A DNA stretch of 64,000 nt from positions 567,501-631,500 of the forward strand of contig JAMPIT010000230.1 in assembly GCA_026261815.1 (NCBI GenBank), given 5' to 3'. Both the position numbers and the translations under genes were made by a program. The notes beneath the pieces were generated by a model that did not search any database, was not told where the DNA came from, and saw only the letters and a program-made list of their open reading frames with translations. Source of the stretch: Monarcha castaneiventris obscurior (lineage: Eukaryota > Chordata > Aves > Passeriformes > Monarchidae). Shown here in pieces: positions 1 to 12,662 of this stretch (position 1 is its first letter; each line of letters begins with the position of its first letter).

Positions 1-302
1 TAGCATTATTATCCTTTTCCTGTGTGTTTGTTCATAAATAGGTTTTATCTCCTTCACTTCCCTTTGAGGAATTTTTTTTTCCTGAACCTGGTGGGGGGAA
101 GGGTGGTTGTAACCTGACTTTCTCCCAGAGGATATATTGCTAGATTTTGGCCAAAAACAGCACAGGCAGTGACTCAAACTGTGAGCCTGAAGAGCAGCAG
201 GTATCCTGTTGTGTGAGTGCTTTTACCTCTTAGTAAATACAGAGTAGCTTAGCCCCCAGAGCTGTGCAGCTCAGGGTGCTGGAAGGTGTCAGAGCACCTT
301 CT

Positions 303-505
303 TATGCTGGACATCCCAGAGCTGGACCCAGCTCTCCAGGTGGGGATTCACCAGAGCAGAGTGGAGGGATGGAATCACCTCCCTCAACTCTCTGCCCAAC
401 TTCTTTTGGTGCAGCCAGGGCACGATTGACTTTCTGGGCTGGGAGTGCTCAGTGCTGGGTCATGTCCAGCCTCTCATCCACCAACAGAGCAGCCACCAGT
501 GAGAG
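303..505 (-). mobile_element. CR1 LINE fragment, ORF2 3' part
   Basis: Read on the plus strand this is the reverse complement of the CR1 ORF2 region downstream of the reverse transcriptase core. The recognisable run goes from 'cccagagctggacccag' through 'ctccaggtgggg' and 'gcagagtggagggatgg' to 'ctttctgggctgg' and 'ctcatccaccaaca'. Both ends of the element are missing: there is no CR1 3' tail at the low-coordinate side and no more 5' sequence beyond about 505. It is a decayed non-LTR retrotransposon relic with no coding capacity. Confidence 0.85.
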
Positions 506-1461
506 CTGAGGTGCTGGAAATTCCATCCCAGCTGAGTGGATGGGAGGCTGTTGAACACAATACCTTCAAAGGGAATTGATTTGGAACAAACCCCTTGATT
601 CCTGTTTCCAGTCATGCATCTCCTGCAACTCCTCTGGGAATGTTTTGGATGCACAAAATCTACTAAAAGAGTGAATAGCTCAGGTGCAAGGCTCCAGTAT
701 CCCACTGCTCTTGAAGTCAAGGGTACAGTCACCAATAAATTCAGAATTCTTTTCCCTACCTGACCTACCTTCTCTTTCTGGAGCTCCAGCTCCACTTGGC
801 ACGAGGAGAGAATTTGTTCTTTCCTCTTCTCAGGTAAATAAACTAAAGATGCCCTTTGACAACCCCTTGTGATTCATGATCAGCTTTTTAAAGAAATGAC
901 ATTGTGTGAATCATCCTTCCAATGGAAGTTACATCCCCACTGGAGGGAGTCAGCAGAAGGGAATGTGTGTGAGCTTCTCTGAGAGAGAAAACAGGCAAAG
1001 TAGTGATGAACAAGACACAACAGGAGGTCATCATGGGAATTATACCTGTGGAATTGCCCTAGATTAGCAGCCTTCGACTTTCAGTGGAGACCAGTGAGAC
1101 AGAAAATGGTGTGATCTTATAAAAATGGTATTGAGAAGGTAAATGAGGAAAATAATGTCCACTCTACTTCCTAATGCAAGGATGGAAAGATGCCAAAAAA
1201 GAAAAAAATTCAGGGAGGCCTGGTTCAAAAAGCAAAAATATCTTAAACTAAAAATGTGACATGACCTGACAGATGCTAGAAGCTTCCAAGGATTCAAAGC
1301 TACTCCATGGAGAAAAAGTCCATAAAGGCAATTAAATATCATGAGACCACTTCTGGCTCTGAAGGTTTCTGAAACCCTTTTCAGTAGATGCTGGGAGATA
1401 ATTTAGGGCACTTCCATGTTAATGCTTGCCCCTTGCTAATATTCTCTGTGGGACCTTGCTG
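506..1461. other. Unassigned stretch between two CR1 segments
   Basis: About 950 bp with no repeat or gene that I recognise. The longest open frame is 92 codons (1064-1342, minus) and resembles nothing known. The stretch separates two CR1 pieces that meet at nearly the same point of the CR1 consensus, so it could be an insertion into one older CR1. Confidence 0.5.
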
Positions 1462-2295
1462 GGCTTGCTGATTTCTGGTCTCAGTGCAGACATTCTTACA
1501 CTTTCTGTTGTCACACCTTGTCACCCACCAGCACCCCAAAGTCCTTCTCCACAGGTCTGCTCCCAGTCCGTTCTCCTGCCAGCCTGTATTGATACCAGGG
1601 GGTGCCTCAAACACGAGCACGACCTTACACTTGGCCTTGTTGAACCTCACGAGATTCATGTGTCACTTCTGGAGCTGTCCTGGGTCCCTCTGGATGGCCC
1701 CATCCCTCAGGAATGTCACTGCACCCTCAGCTTGGTGCCAGCTGCAGATTAGCTGGGGCTGTGTTCAATGCCACTGTCTGTGTCATTAATGAAGATTTTC
1801 ATCAGTGCTGACCCCAATGCAGACCCCTGGGGGGCACCACTGATGTCCATTAGAACATTGAGCCACTGACCACAGCCCTCTGGATGTGACCATCCAACCG
1901 ATTCCTTATCCACTGAACAGCCCACTCATCAAATCCACCTCTTTCTGATTTGGAGGGAAGGTTGTTGGGGGATGTGTCAAAGGATTTACAGAATTGCAGA
2001 TAAATGACATCTGCAGCCTTCCCCTTGCCCACTGATGGAGTCACCCCATCAGAGAAGGCCTCCAGGCTGGTCAGGCAGGATGTGCCTTTGGCAAAGCCGT
2101 GCTGACTGTCCTGAATCACTTCCCTGTTCTCCAGGAGCCTCAGCACAGCTTCCATGAGGACCTGTTCCATGATCTTCCTGGGCGCAGGGGGGAGGCTGAC
2201 AGCTCAGGAGTTCCCAGTGTCCTCCTTTCTACCTTTTTTAAAAATGCTGGCAAGTTCCCCATTTTCACATCACCAAGGGCTTCATCTGACTGCCA
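1462..2295 (-). mobile_element. CR1 LINE fragment with dead reverse transcriptase
   Basis: The longest CR1 piece in the window covers the second half of the ORF2 reverse transcriptase and the region after it. The minus-strand frame 2170-1850 gives 106 codons with the family's typical order: [18 protein letters not shown], then the QHGF and [14 protein letters not shown] blocks, then the motif A region [13 protein letters not shown]. In active CR1 motif A reads YLDFSKAFD, so the catalytic Asp is Gln here. The site of the FADD box (motif C, 1728-1748) translates as SAAGTKL, so both of its Asp residues are gone too. A reverse transcriptase of this kind copies its own RNA at the target site; this copy cannot. 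It is 5' truncated and lacks the 3' tail, and it is a fossil. Confidence 0.93.
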
Positions 2296-3062
2296 TATAA
2301 ATGTGTAATTTACAGCCATACATTTTCTAAATATACCTTTAAATACGTGTTATGTAATTTATTATATAAATTTCTATTTCGATCTGAACCAAAAGCTGCA
2401 GCATTCTTGCAGTTCTGCTTATAACTCCTCTATTGCTACATGGCCAAGATTCATCCTACCACGCTTAAGGCATTTAGATGGATTAATTTTCTAGGGATTT
2501 CTGTGTTTTATGTCCTCTGTTTCTGGGGATAGAGTCCTCCTGTGACTTTCAAGGGACTTCAGAAACATCTGGGAGTTTCTCTCCTTCTGAAACCTGGATA
2601 AAATTGGAATTGGAAGGGAGGCCAACAATGTTTGCACTGTGTTCCCATACTTGGCACCCACTGAAGGAATTGTATATTATCATCTGACAGCACCTCTTTA
2701 TCAGGAGGAAAAGACATGCAAAGTCTCAGAGAGCACAAAAAGGTGCTTTATGTCTGATGGAAAATAAAGCTGACGAGGAGAACTTCCAGTTCCACGGGAG
2801 CTTGGAAGGAGTCTGCTGTTCAAACTGCACTTTTAGCCCAGGCTGGGGCTCTGGATTTTGTCATGACGAGCCTGTGAACCTCCTGTGGTCACATCCAAAG
2901 GGATATTCAAGTTTCACATGGAAGACATCAGCTATTCCCACAGTCGAGGTGAGAGCCAGCCCAGCATTTCTCTTCACTTGCTTTGCTCCTGGAAGTCCAA
3001 TTCTCCATCCATTCACATCCAAGAACAAACACAGATAAACGAAGTTTTCTGCCTTTTAAAAA
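2296..3062. other. Unique sequence, nothing recognised
   Basis: AT-leaning sequence between two CR1 pieces. The longest open frame is 93 codons (2757-3038, plus), without a recognisable domain. Confidence 0.5.
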
Positions 3063-3229
3063 TCACGGAATCATTAAGGTGGTAAAAGACCTTCAAAACC
3101 ACCAATCACAATTACCAACCCTACACCACCACTGTGTTCTCCACTAAACCACGTCCTCAGTTGCCAATCCACATAATTTTTGAACAATTCCAGGAATGGT
3201 GATCCCACTGCTTTTCTGGGCAGTCTGTA
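3063..3229 (-). mobile_element. CR1 3'-end fragment (CR1-X-like tail type)
   Basis: Begins 'tcacggaatcattaaggt' and continues through a worn 'ccactaaaccacgtcctcag', 'ttccaggaatggtgatccc' and 'ctgggcag'. This is the antisense of the CR1 3' end of the type that carries 'cactgccaaatccaccactaaaccctgtcc'. It is strongly diverged, so probably an old insertion. Confidence 0.8.
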
Positions 3230-5686
3230 GGAGCACAGGGAAGATGGACTGGGTGTTGGCAGCACTGGCCAGAAATGGGAAGCAGCAACAAAGCACTGAG
3301 AAGCTCTCAGGGACAAGCGCTGAGCTGTCACTTATGTCCCCCTAAGGGTCAGCAGGAGGTTTGGAAGAGAAAATTGAAATTTCCAGTGAAATATTTTCGT
3401 CTTCTCCTTGTCTTGTTTTGTTTGTTGGGGGTGGTGGTTGCAGGAGGAGTGGTGAGATAGCACAATGAGAGGCTTGTCCTTAAGTAGCACCAGAAGGCAA
3501 TGATTTGGTCAGAAATATTTTCAATTTCCCAAACAGATATTTAATTAAAAAAACCCCAAATTTAACAACATATTGTTTATTTCTCAAAACAGAATTTCAA
3601 ACACCTTTTTTCACCAGAAGAGTTACTATGAAGATTCATTTCTCGACCAAAGTTTTTGACACTCTGTAGAAAGAATTGGGAAAAGCAGCATTAAAATACC
3701 ATGGAATATAAATCTGTGCCTTCTCTCATAATCCAAATATCAATAACTGGTGGTCTTCAGAAAGATTAATTGATAACTCTGTCTTAATTCCCACCTACGG
3801 CTGTAAAGAAGCTCAATATACAGAAAGCTTTTGTGTTTAATAAGAATTTGTGATTGTTTCTAAAGACATGAAACCACGAATAAATACAGGCTGAAGGAGT
3901 ATTCCTTATCAGTTCTTAGAATGATGGATATTGATTGTAGTGAGATATGGGTATTGATTGTAGTGAGATAAGGAGCTCAAACTAGAAATCCTTGAAGAAA
4001 TAAATGTTCTCAGAAGGCTGAAAGTTATCTGTGGTTCCTGCCTGCCAAGGAGCATGGAAAAAACCTTCCACCGAGCATTCAGACCTTCCTGGGTATTTAT
4101 CTGAGTGTGGCTGATGAGCAGAAATCTCCTTTCAGGTGCATTATTCCATCCAAAGAGTGCCGATGATGATCAGAATCAATTAAGTCTTCCTTTAAAAGCC
4201 ACCTAATAAAATACTCAATTTCAGATACTGAAGATGATTGAAGGGGGCTCCACGTGAGAATTTTTGTGCTGCAGATTGTTCATCTGAGGGTTTGTGGCCT
4301 AAACCCTGGCCGAGACAATATCTCCTTACATAAAGCATAATAAAGACAATGATGAAGCAGATTTGAGGAAGAAGTCACTGATCTCTCCAGCTCCCAGCTT
4401 GAATTGACTCCCACACCTTCCCTCATCCTCCAGCTGCCTTTTTCAGCAGCTGGAAGATGTGATGTGTCCTCCTCAGACAGTTCCTCCTAAAATTACTAAT
4501 GACCAACTTGTGGCTAAATTCAAAGGTCACGCTCCCCCTCTGAACTCCCTTGATTTATGAGCTGGTTTTGCCACTCGGGACAGTTCTGCCTTCCTTTATC
4601 TGCAGGCACTGACAGATTGCTCCCCTAACCCTGCAATCAAGTGTTTTCCTTTTAATTGCTCCGACAGGATGTCTTGAGTTCATTACTTGCTGCTCTCCTG
4701 GTGAGGTGAGGATTATCCAACAGTGCTCAAGGTCTTTGATTCCCAAAATACCTTTGTTTTTACATCTTATTGCCTGAAACACTTTGGAGGGAGATTCTCC
4801 ACTACTGGAGGAGGACAACTGGAAAATCTTTCAGCTATAGAAGACCAAAAAAATTCTCTTTTCCTTCAAATGGAAGCAAATGACTCTCCAGTGAGGACTG
4901 CAGAAGGTCTAGGATTGGCCTGAGCTTCAAGTCTGGGTTAGCCAAGCCCTCCTGAAGAGGTTGTAATGGAAGGAGCCCGTGGCTACTTTTGCAAACACAA
5001 CTCATGGAGTTTTCCTTGAGGAACTCATGCCTCTGCTGTTTCACCTGATGCCATTCTTTATGTGGAATGAGGGAATCATCTTTTATCTAGAGAGAAAATT
5101 TTCTTTGTTTCGTATTTCTCTCAGAACTTCATTATCTCAATTTCTTACTCCTTTTAGTACTTTTTTTTTTTCTTAATACCCTGTCTTGGGTGCTGGGTGC
5201 TGCATTTATATAAAATTTATATGTGAAATAGCAGCTTCCAAGATAAGTCAAGATTGATCCAAGATAAGGGATTGAAAATGCACCTTTAGCCATTACAAAA
5301 TATCTCCTACTTGTGCTTACACAAAGGGAGTAGCTGTGGCTGCTGCTGCTGGTAGTTTATCATCATTTAGTAAGCCAGACTCTGAAATATGGAATATGCT
5401 TTGTCACTGGAGTGAAACTGCTAATTGCATTCAGATATGTTCTGTTTCCCCCTGCTTTTTCCCTGTGCTTTTTATTTTCTTTGTGATTTTTCTTCCCCTG
5501 CACTTGGCTGAAAGCCAGTTTTCTTAAATGGAGTATGGCAAAGCTAAAAATCTTTTTCCTTCTCTAGCAGAAATCTCTTCTGCCGTTCCCATGCTGCATA
5601 AAGCCCTTTGCCTTTTAGTGTACATTGATATAAAATCTGATCTCCTACAGGAGACTGCGGCCTCTGTTCCCTTCTCTGAGCATGAA
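3230..5686. other. Unique sequence with a 23-bp tandem duplication
   Basis: About 2.5 kb without a recognisable gene or dispersed repeat. It contains the two-unit duplication at 3929-3970 and a run of T near 5160-5173. The longest open frame is 87 codons (4555-4818, minus). Confidence 0.5.
3929..3970. repeat. Two-copy tandem duplication, period 23 bp
   Basis: The 19-mer tattgattgtagtgagata occurs at 3929-3947 and again, unchanged, at 3952-3970. The exact match suggests a recent local duplication. Confidence 0.9.
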
Positions 5687-5845
5687 AATCACAAAATCAC
5701 AAAATGGTTTGGGTTGGAAAGGACATTAAAGATCAGCCAGTGCCACCCCTGCCCTGGGCAGGGACACCTTCCTCTATCCCAGGTTGCTCCAAGCCCTGTC
5801 CAACCTGACCTTGGGCACTTCCAGGGATCCAGGGGCAGCCACAAA
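5687..5845 (-). mobile_element. CR1 3'-end fragment ('tgccatgggcaggga' type)
   Basis: Antisense CR1 terminus. It starts with a degraded 'cacaaaatcacaaaatgg' tail, then 'tttgggttggaaaggac', 'ctgggcagggacacctt', 'caggttgctccaagccctgtcc' and 'acttccagggatccaggggc'. Only the last 160 bp of the element are present, which is usual for a 5'-truncated CR1. Confidence 0.93.
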
Positions 5846-7980
5846 ATTCTGTGCAAACAACCAAAGGCAGGTTCATCCAAAATTTCTGTCTTCATGTCCT
5901 CTAACATGAACATAAAAACAATAAATTAGAGAAAATATTCACAGTGGGAGAACACTTTCTCCTTGGGTTTTGTCAAACACAGAAGAGAAAAGAAAAGCCA
6001 AAGTTAGGAAGCGAAAGCCAAGCAAATACATTTCAGAAATAATAAAAAAAATAGGAGTAGGAAAAGTAACCACTGCAAAAATGTCCCAGAGAAAGAGGGA
6101 GGTTTGCAATATCTGAAGGATTAATCTAATCAGATGTTGGATGTATCTGCAGTGGAGGTGCCTGTAGCTGAACTAATCCTTGTTTCCCTGTCCAGCCACA
6201 GAAATCTCATTCATAGTCACCAGAAACCAGTGCATGAATCACATCAACCTGAGGGATGTAAATAAAGGAGAAAAATCATATCTTAAAAGTGCTGTTTCTC
6301 TCCACTGACTCTAAGGAGCCTGTGTTGCCAACATCCAGAGGTGGGTGAGATGAATCCCAGGCTGGATATCTCCGAGACAAGTCCGTTTGCTACTTAAAGG
6401 AGATGCTTTATCCAAAAATAAATCACTGACTTCAATAAAGGAATAAATTTTAATGGCTTCTGGTGCCAGATGAATGGGAAGGTGTAGAACTTAACCCTGA
6501 TAAAGGGAAATACTTCATAAGACAATTTTCAGTGATGGAACACATTTCCATAAAAAATGACAGAGAGCAAGAGTACAGTTTAAAACCAAAGGGATTGGAA
6601 AATTAAAAAAAATTGCCAAGACTATCCAGAGGAAACATTAATAATATTGAAATAAATTTAGTAGGGTATGTTACAACTTGACAGGTTTAATCAGTCTGCA
6701 ATTGCTAAAGGTCAAGGCAAAAATAACAAAATTTATTACCCTAGACATCAGATTCTTATATTTTCATCTAATTTACCTTTTCTGGGCAAAGAGAAGACTG
6801 GATTAGACAGGCAAAGGATCTGATGAATATAGGACATTCCTATATTCTCAAAATATACTCAATAATACTCTATATTCTCAAATTATGAAAAAGAAAATCC
6901 ATTCATCTTATTTTCTGAGGTAATTAATAACATTCAAAGAAACAGGCAAATAAATAAAACCACCATCCTTTCTTCTTATTTTGGTCTGGATTTCTACTCT
7001 ATTCTGAAATGTATCCCTTCACTTTTTGAATTTCTTATGTTTTCTTTAAACAGGTGATGGATAACCTGATTTTGGCAGCTCTCCCTCACTAGTAACAAGG
7101 CTCATTATTAGAGTTACACAGAGAAATAACCTGTTACAGAGAGCAAAACAGAGTGAGTTAATTACAAAAATCAAAGTCACAGAACAAAAGGCCTCGTATT
7201 TCACATGGCAGAAAGACATGGTGCAGTGTCACTTCAGGGAAAACTCCTCAAAAATGATTCTTTAGCACTTTCTTTTATCTTTGAACTGTCTCACTTCCAT
7301 TTCTGTTGATCATTTATACTTGCTTTACATAGCCTTACAATAAACAGCGAATAAATTCAATGGGTTTAATATAACTTCTTTTGTATTTTTGTCACAGCAA
7401 GACTATCTCAAAATTCAGTGTAACTCTGCACATATTTTACATTTGAAATGAACAGTTCCTCACACGTTACTTATTTTAAATACCAGCTTTGTTTCTGCTC
7501 TCTGTTCAATCAAAGCATTCATTGTCTGATTCTAAGATGCTGACACAACAGAAGGTGGATATAACACATTCTCATCCGAAAAAATTGGTGCTTTATGAGC
7601 TGGTTTTTTTCCCTGCACTAGCAAGATTAGCAAGAGTCAGATCTGCCCATGCCCAAGACAAATACTTTCCGTCTTTTTATTTTTTCCCATCAGCATAACA
7701 AATTCATTTCATGCCTGCCTTAAAACCTAATTCCTCTCTTACTCAATTTAGTCACAACCCTTGTACAAAGGTTGCAGCATCCTTTCTTCAATCAGCTCTG
7801 ATCTTTGCACTTTATCCAATTGTAGCTGTTTGCATTTCTCTTTTTCATTCCTCTGGCTTCTCTCCACCTGTGCTGCTGCTTTAAAGATGCTGCATCTTTA
7901 AGTTTTTATCATTTAATCAGATTTCTTACACAGGCAGATAGTGATAGTTTGAGGGGGAGAATATTTTAAACTGAAATAGG
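5846..7980. other. AT-rich unique sequence
   Basis: About 2.1 kb of AT-rich sequence with very few open frames; the longest is 69 codons (7489-7698, plus). A worn internal duplication of 'ctatattctcaaa' lies around 6836-6886. No gene or dispersed repeat was recognised. Confidence 0.5.
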
Positions 7981-8219
7981 GTAGATTTAGATGGGTTATT
8001 AGGAATAAATTGTTCCCTGTGAGGGCAGTGAGGCCCTGGCACAGGGTGCCCAGAGAAGCTGTGGCTGCCCCTGGATCCCTGGAAGTGTCCAAGGCCAGGT
8101 TGGACAGGGCTTGGAGCAGCCTGGGATAGTGGAAGTTGTCCCTGCCCATGGCAGGGGGGTGGCACTGGATATTTTTTCAGGTCCCTTCCAACCCAAACCA
8201 TTCTGTTTCTATGATTCCG
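7981..8219 (+). mobile_element. CR1 3'-end fragment, sense orientation
   Basis: Sense-strand CR1 terminus: 'ttccctgtgagggcagtgag', 'gccctggcacagggtgccc', 'agaagctgtggctgcccctg', then 'cccttccaacccaaacc' and the tail 'ttctgtttctatgattcc' ending near 8219. It belongs to the 'tgccatgggcaggga' group and is well preserved. The cut at 7981 is the normal 5' truncation. Confidence 0.94.
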
Positions 8220-10078
8220 TGGTAACTGAGTGTTTCACAACCCTCAGGAGCAAACTTACTCCATCCTTACAAGTGGTGAATGAAAGGTTTAGAAACATTG
8301 GCAAAGATACAAGTCTGGGATTCAACCCATTTTCTCTTCGTGAAGAGATTCTTAAAATAGCTCGTCTCCGCTGAAAGTAGAAATATGAGTTTATTCCACT
8401 AAGTGAAGATGTCTGCAGTATAAATGTTTACGTTTATAAATGTGGAAGGACTATCACTACAGCCTCCTCTTCCATATGCACATCCACTCAGTGCAAATAA
8501 GGTCAATAATTCCTGTAATAATACACATTGCTCATGCTGATTTTAAGTGCTTTTACAGCCGAAGATAAAGTACATCCCTCAGATGTCTCCCATGACATCC
8601 TTGGCTTTTCACCAAGTACGTGCAGACTTAATACCATTAGATCTAGAGGCAGCAGGAATTTACATATTGCAAAATTGCTCTAGCACCATTTCATCTTTCA
8701 AAACAACTTCTCCATGTGTTTTTTTAAGGAATAAATACACATCCTACAAATACATTAAGAATTAAGCCGAGGTTATTCCTTTTTCTGAAGTGATGGCTGT
8801 GTCTGATGAATGGAAGACTTGAGCTGAAACTGTGACAGTGATGGTGTGAGCTCATTTCTGCTTCTCTTCCCCGGTTTCCCCATTTAAAAATGGCAGTTGT
8901 GGTGCTGGTGTCCCCTGGAGAACACCAACAACAACACAACTGAACTCCAGAGTGGTTTTCCTCCATCTCATGGCAGCAGAGGCTGGCACACACGTGAGTT
9001 AGAACTGCACAATCCCTGGATACTGATGTTTTCCCAGGACACTTCAGCCCAGGGTCACCCACAATTAATTAAGGTTTTGCCATCAGCATGGGGAGGCCAA
9101 AGTTGCAGTTGTTTTTCTATATATTTGTGATTATCCTGGACAATTCTGAAGCATCTGCTCTGCTGATAAACATTTCAATGAACCACAGAGCCGGTTTTCT
9201 GCAGCAAGCATGAAAACACAATCCAGCTGCAGAGCCTCTGACTCTAAATGTTCCTTTTATTCATTTCTAGTCCTTTTTTAGGAGCAATAAAGCACATCAT
9301 TCTATCCATTCTGCTGTTTTACACTTTAGGGCCATAATGAAATGCTCTGAATGAGCATGGATTGGTAATCTAGGAAAAAAAACCAATCAGAAATGTCGGC
9401 ACTGGTAATAAAGTCTTTATAAGCTTTAGAGCTGCAATTTTTGTGGACACCTCTTTTAGATCTTTTTTTTTTTTTTTCAAAGAGCTTTCCAAATCATGAC
9501 AGGCAAGCAGGCTGGCTTAACACAATCATTTAGATTGCATGGAATTGTCTCCCAGTCAAATTGCCTGCGATCATTCTCATTTGAAGCACTTCAGAGCATC
9601 TCCTTAGAATCCTAGGCAGAAATTTGCAATGTGAGTCGGAATTGGCTCTGTGGGGGGAAGCAAAACAGCCTGGGGATTCCTGAATGACAAACAAAGTGTT
9701 GGTGAAATAATAATTATTATCCTCAGTGCTTGGAAGATGGTTCAGCACAGAGCCCTGCCGTGCCCTGGGGCAGCCAGAGCAGGGTTTGTGTTCTGCACCT
9801 CTGAAAAGCAGAAAAGTTTGGGAAGAGAAGCACAGCACCTGCAAACAGCACCTCAGCTCATGGATAATTCAGTGTTAGAGAAGGGACAGAGGGTCAAGGT
9901 GATGCTCAGGACAGCCCCATGCCCTCCTTCCTATGTGCTTTGACTCATTCCAAATATAAAACCAGTTTTCCTGCACAGATGAGTATAAATGTCGATGTGG
10001 TAGAGAATGAAAACAACAGGAGAGGGGAATGTTTTATAGGTTTGAGATGGCTGATGAATAGAAAAGGACTTTAAAGAT
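8220..10078. other. Unique sequence, nothing recognised
   Basis: About 1.9 kb. It contains a T15 run at 9463-9477. Open frames reach 112 codons (8724-9062, minus) and 104 codons (9530-9844, minus) but resemble no known protein. Confidence 0.5.
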
Positions 10079-10330
10079 TCATAGAATTTTTGAGGTTGGA
10101 AAAGACCTCTAGGATCAGGTCCCAACCTGTGACCAAACACCCCCTTGTCAACCAAACCAGTGCTCTGGTGCCACATCCAGTTGTTTCTTGAACACTTCCA
10201 GGGATGGGGACTCCACCACTTCCCTGGGCAGCCCCTTCCAGTGCCTGACCACCTTTTCAAGGAAGAAATTCTCCCTGATATCCAACCTGAACCTCCCGTG
10301 GAGCAGCTAGAGGCCATTTCCTCTTGGAAA
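10079..10330 (-). mobile_element. CR1 3'-end fragment (CR1-X-like tail type)
   Basis: Starts 'tcatagaatttttgaggt' and runs through 'ggaaaagacctctaggatca', 'cttccagggatggggactcc', 'cttccctgggcagcccctt' and 'gatatccaacctgaacctcc'. It is antisense and retains about 250 bp of the CR1 end. Confidence 0.92.
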
Positions 10331-11872
10331 AGGCATTTAGAGGCCTAGAATTTCCTAAGTAGGCTGGCCTTGGAAACCAGAAGTTATGCTGCCTATACTC
10401 ACTTTTCATCAGGAATGAGCCTGGAAAACCCAAGGAAGCAGTTTGCCAATTTTCTTGTTTCTTTCAGTGTGTTTCTTCAGCAGTGATTTTCAATATTTGA
10501 TCGTCTGTGAACCCCTGGGTATTTTTTCCCTCTCCAGTGCTATGTAGCAAATTTAAGCCTAAAGAACATCTCAGCTGTGTAATTACCACAATCAGGGAAA
10601 ATGGGTGAGAAGTAATTTTAGAGTAATCCAAAATTATTGCTTTCCAGGCCACTGGAAAACTGCACAGGCAGGAAAGGATGAGTGCAATGACATCAACCCC
10701 ACCTTCAGGGCAGGGAGGCTTTGGGTGCCAACGAAGCAGGGATGGATTTAACTCCGTTCAAAGCCCCATTTTGGTGGAAATTGGGAACTGTATATTCATG
10801 GTGGCAGCACAGAGAGTGGAAGAAGTGGTTATTTAATAAGTGGAAAATTTGGAAAGGATGAAGACTAGAGTGGAAAATGATGGTGTCAGCCCCTGTGCCA
10901 GCCCTTCCAGGGTCTCTCAGGCCCACGTGCATGGAAAACACACCTTCAGCTGGAGAGCTGTGGATAGACCTGCTTGACACAGAGACATTTGCTGCAGCTC
11001 ATCTATCAAAAAGCATCTTTGGTTCTGGTGATGCTCTTGGGACTTCCACCCTTAGAGGTTTCTACTGGACCTTGCACGATGTTGCTTTGCTCTTATTTTC
11101 TCCTCACAGTGCTGCTCTTCCTTAATCCTAAACAGTTGAGTATCATTTTTTCCCAAGGGAGAAATTAAGAGGAAGGACAGGAAAGGAGGGAGGAAGATTG
11201 CCTGGTTTTTTGGGGTTTTTTCCCCTCCAGATAACAGAAAGTTTTCACCACGAGATTTTGTTCCTCCAAATGTATAAGCATGGGCTCCAATAATCTCCTC
11301 CTGGACCAGAGGTGACCCTGAAGGCATCAGGAACATCATTCCCTTCATGCTGGCTCAATGCTAGCAAATCCTCTGGGCTCAAAGAGCTGCTCTTCAGCGT
11401 AATGGCTGTGGCTGGTGTGTCCAAGGGACAATTAAGCTGCATTTTCAAATCAATCACACTCAGACTGGGAGGAAGGAGCAACATAATCTGAACATTAGCT
11501 AATTAAAGGTGGTGGTGGGGAGAAAACTCCAGAACCCAAGACATTGAAAGGATACATAACATTTGAAAACTCTTTTGAGAATAACAAATTTTCTCGGGGA
11601 AAAAAGTGTCTCATCAAGCAAAATTTGCTCAGTAGTGTAACTTAGGGACCCAACTTTATCTCTTCACCATTTCTTCATCAGCAAAACAGCTACTTCCAAT
11701 CATATTTTCCTACAACCTTGGCTTTCTGAGGTCTGGTTATCACTTTCTGAACATTCTGAACATACTGATCTCAAAGAAATGTCAATCAAATAGATTTAAT
11801 TTCCTAGCATATAACAAACTCCCTGAAAGGAGATTGTGGTGAGGGGAGGTTGGTCTCTTCTCCCAGGTATCA
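10331..11872. other. Unique sequence, nothing recognised
   Basis: About 1.5 kb between two CR1 ends of opposite orientation. The longest open frame is 98 codons (11052-11348, minus), with no recognisable domain. Confidence 0.5.
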
Positions 11873-12120
11873 AGTGACAGGATGAGAGAAAATGGCATCA
11901 CAGGAGGTTTAAATTGGATATTCAGAAAGTTTTCTTCTCTGAAAGGATGGTCAGGCATTGGAACAGGCTGCCCAGGGAAGGGGTGGAATCATCATCTCTG
12001 GAAGTGTTCAAAGACATGTGCATGTGGCACCTGGGGTTTAGTGATGGATGTGGTGTTGAATTAACCATTGGACTCGATGATCTCAGAGGTCTTTTCCAAC
12101 CTCAATGTTTCTATGATTCT
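11873..12120 (+). mobile_element. CR1 3'-end fragment, sense orientation
   Basis: Sense CR1 end: 'gagagaaaatggcatcacag', 'ggtttaaattggatattcag', 'aacaggctgcccaggga', 'ggactcgatgatctcagagg' and the intact tail 'caatgtttctatgattct', which stops exactly at 12120. The 3' junction is therefore well defined. Confidence 0.94.
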
Positions 12121-12454
12121 AAACTTCCTCTCACTCTAGCAAATGTGTTTTTCAATTAGTGTTTTTTAGCCAAAGTCTTCCAGTCAAGGCCTGAGACCCT
12201 TCACTTCTTCCCAGGATATTTTACAGAATAATTCATGAAATCCAGCTGGACCTTGCTGGGCAATAATTCCTCATCCACCACTAAACCCATCCTGAGGTGG
12301 GTAGTGGTGAGACCACAAGCCAAGGACCTGTGCACCTGCATCTGCCTCAGGAGAGAATGAAAAACATCCACTTGTCCTCCCAGGGCCTTGTAAAAGTGTC
12401 CAATATCACAAGAGTCTCTTTTAGCTCAGACAGCTGATGGATAGAGAAAAAACT
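12121..12454. other. Short unique spacer
   Basis: About 330 bp between a sense and an antisense CR1 end. I see no repeat or open frame of note. Confidence 0.5.
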
Positions 12455-12662
12455 ATGGAATCATGGAAGAGTTTGGGCTGGAAAGGACCTTTAAGGGTCC
12501 TCTCATCCAACCCCCTGCCATGGGCAGGGACAAACTCCACAGACCAGGGTGCTCCAACCTGGCCTTGGACACTTCCAGGGATGGGACATCCACAATTCCT
12601 CTGGAAAACCTGTGCCAGGGCCTCACTACCCTCGTTGTAAAAAATGTCATCCCTAAAATCAA
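12455..12662 (-). mobile_element. CR1 3'-end fragment ('tgccatgggcaggga' type)
   Basis: Antisense CR1 terminus: 'atggaatcatggaagagt', 'tttgggctggaaaggacc', 'ccccctgccatgggcaggga' and 'acacttccagggatgggaca', fading out after 'ctcactaccctcgttg'. About 210 bp remain. Confidence 0.93.
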
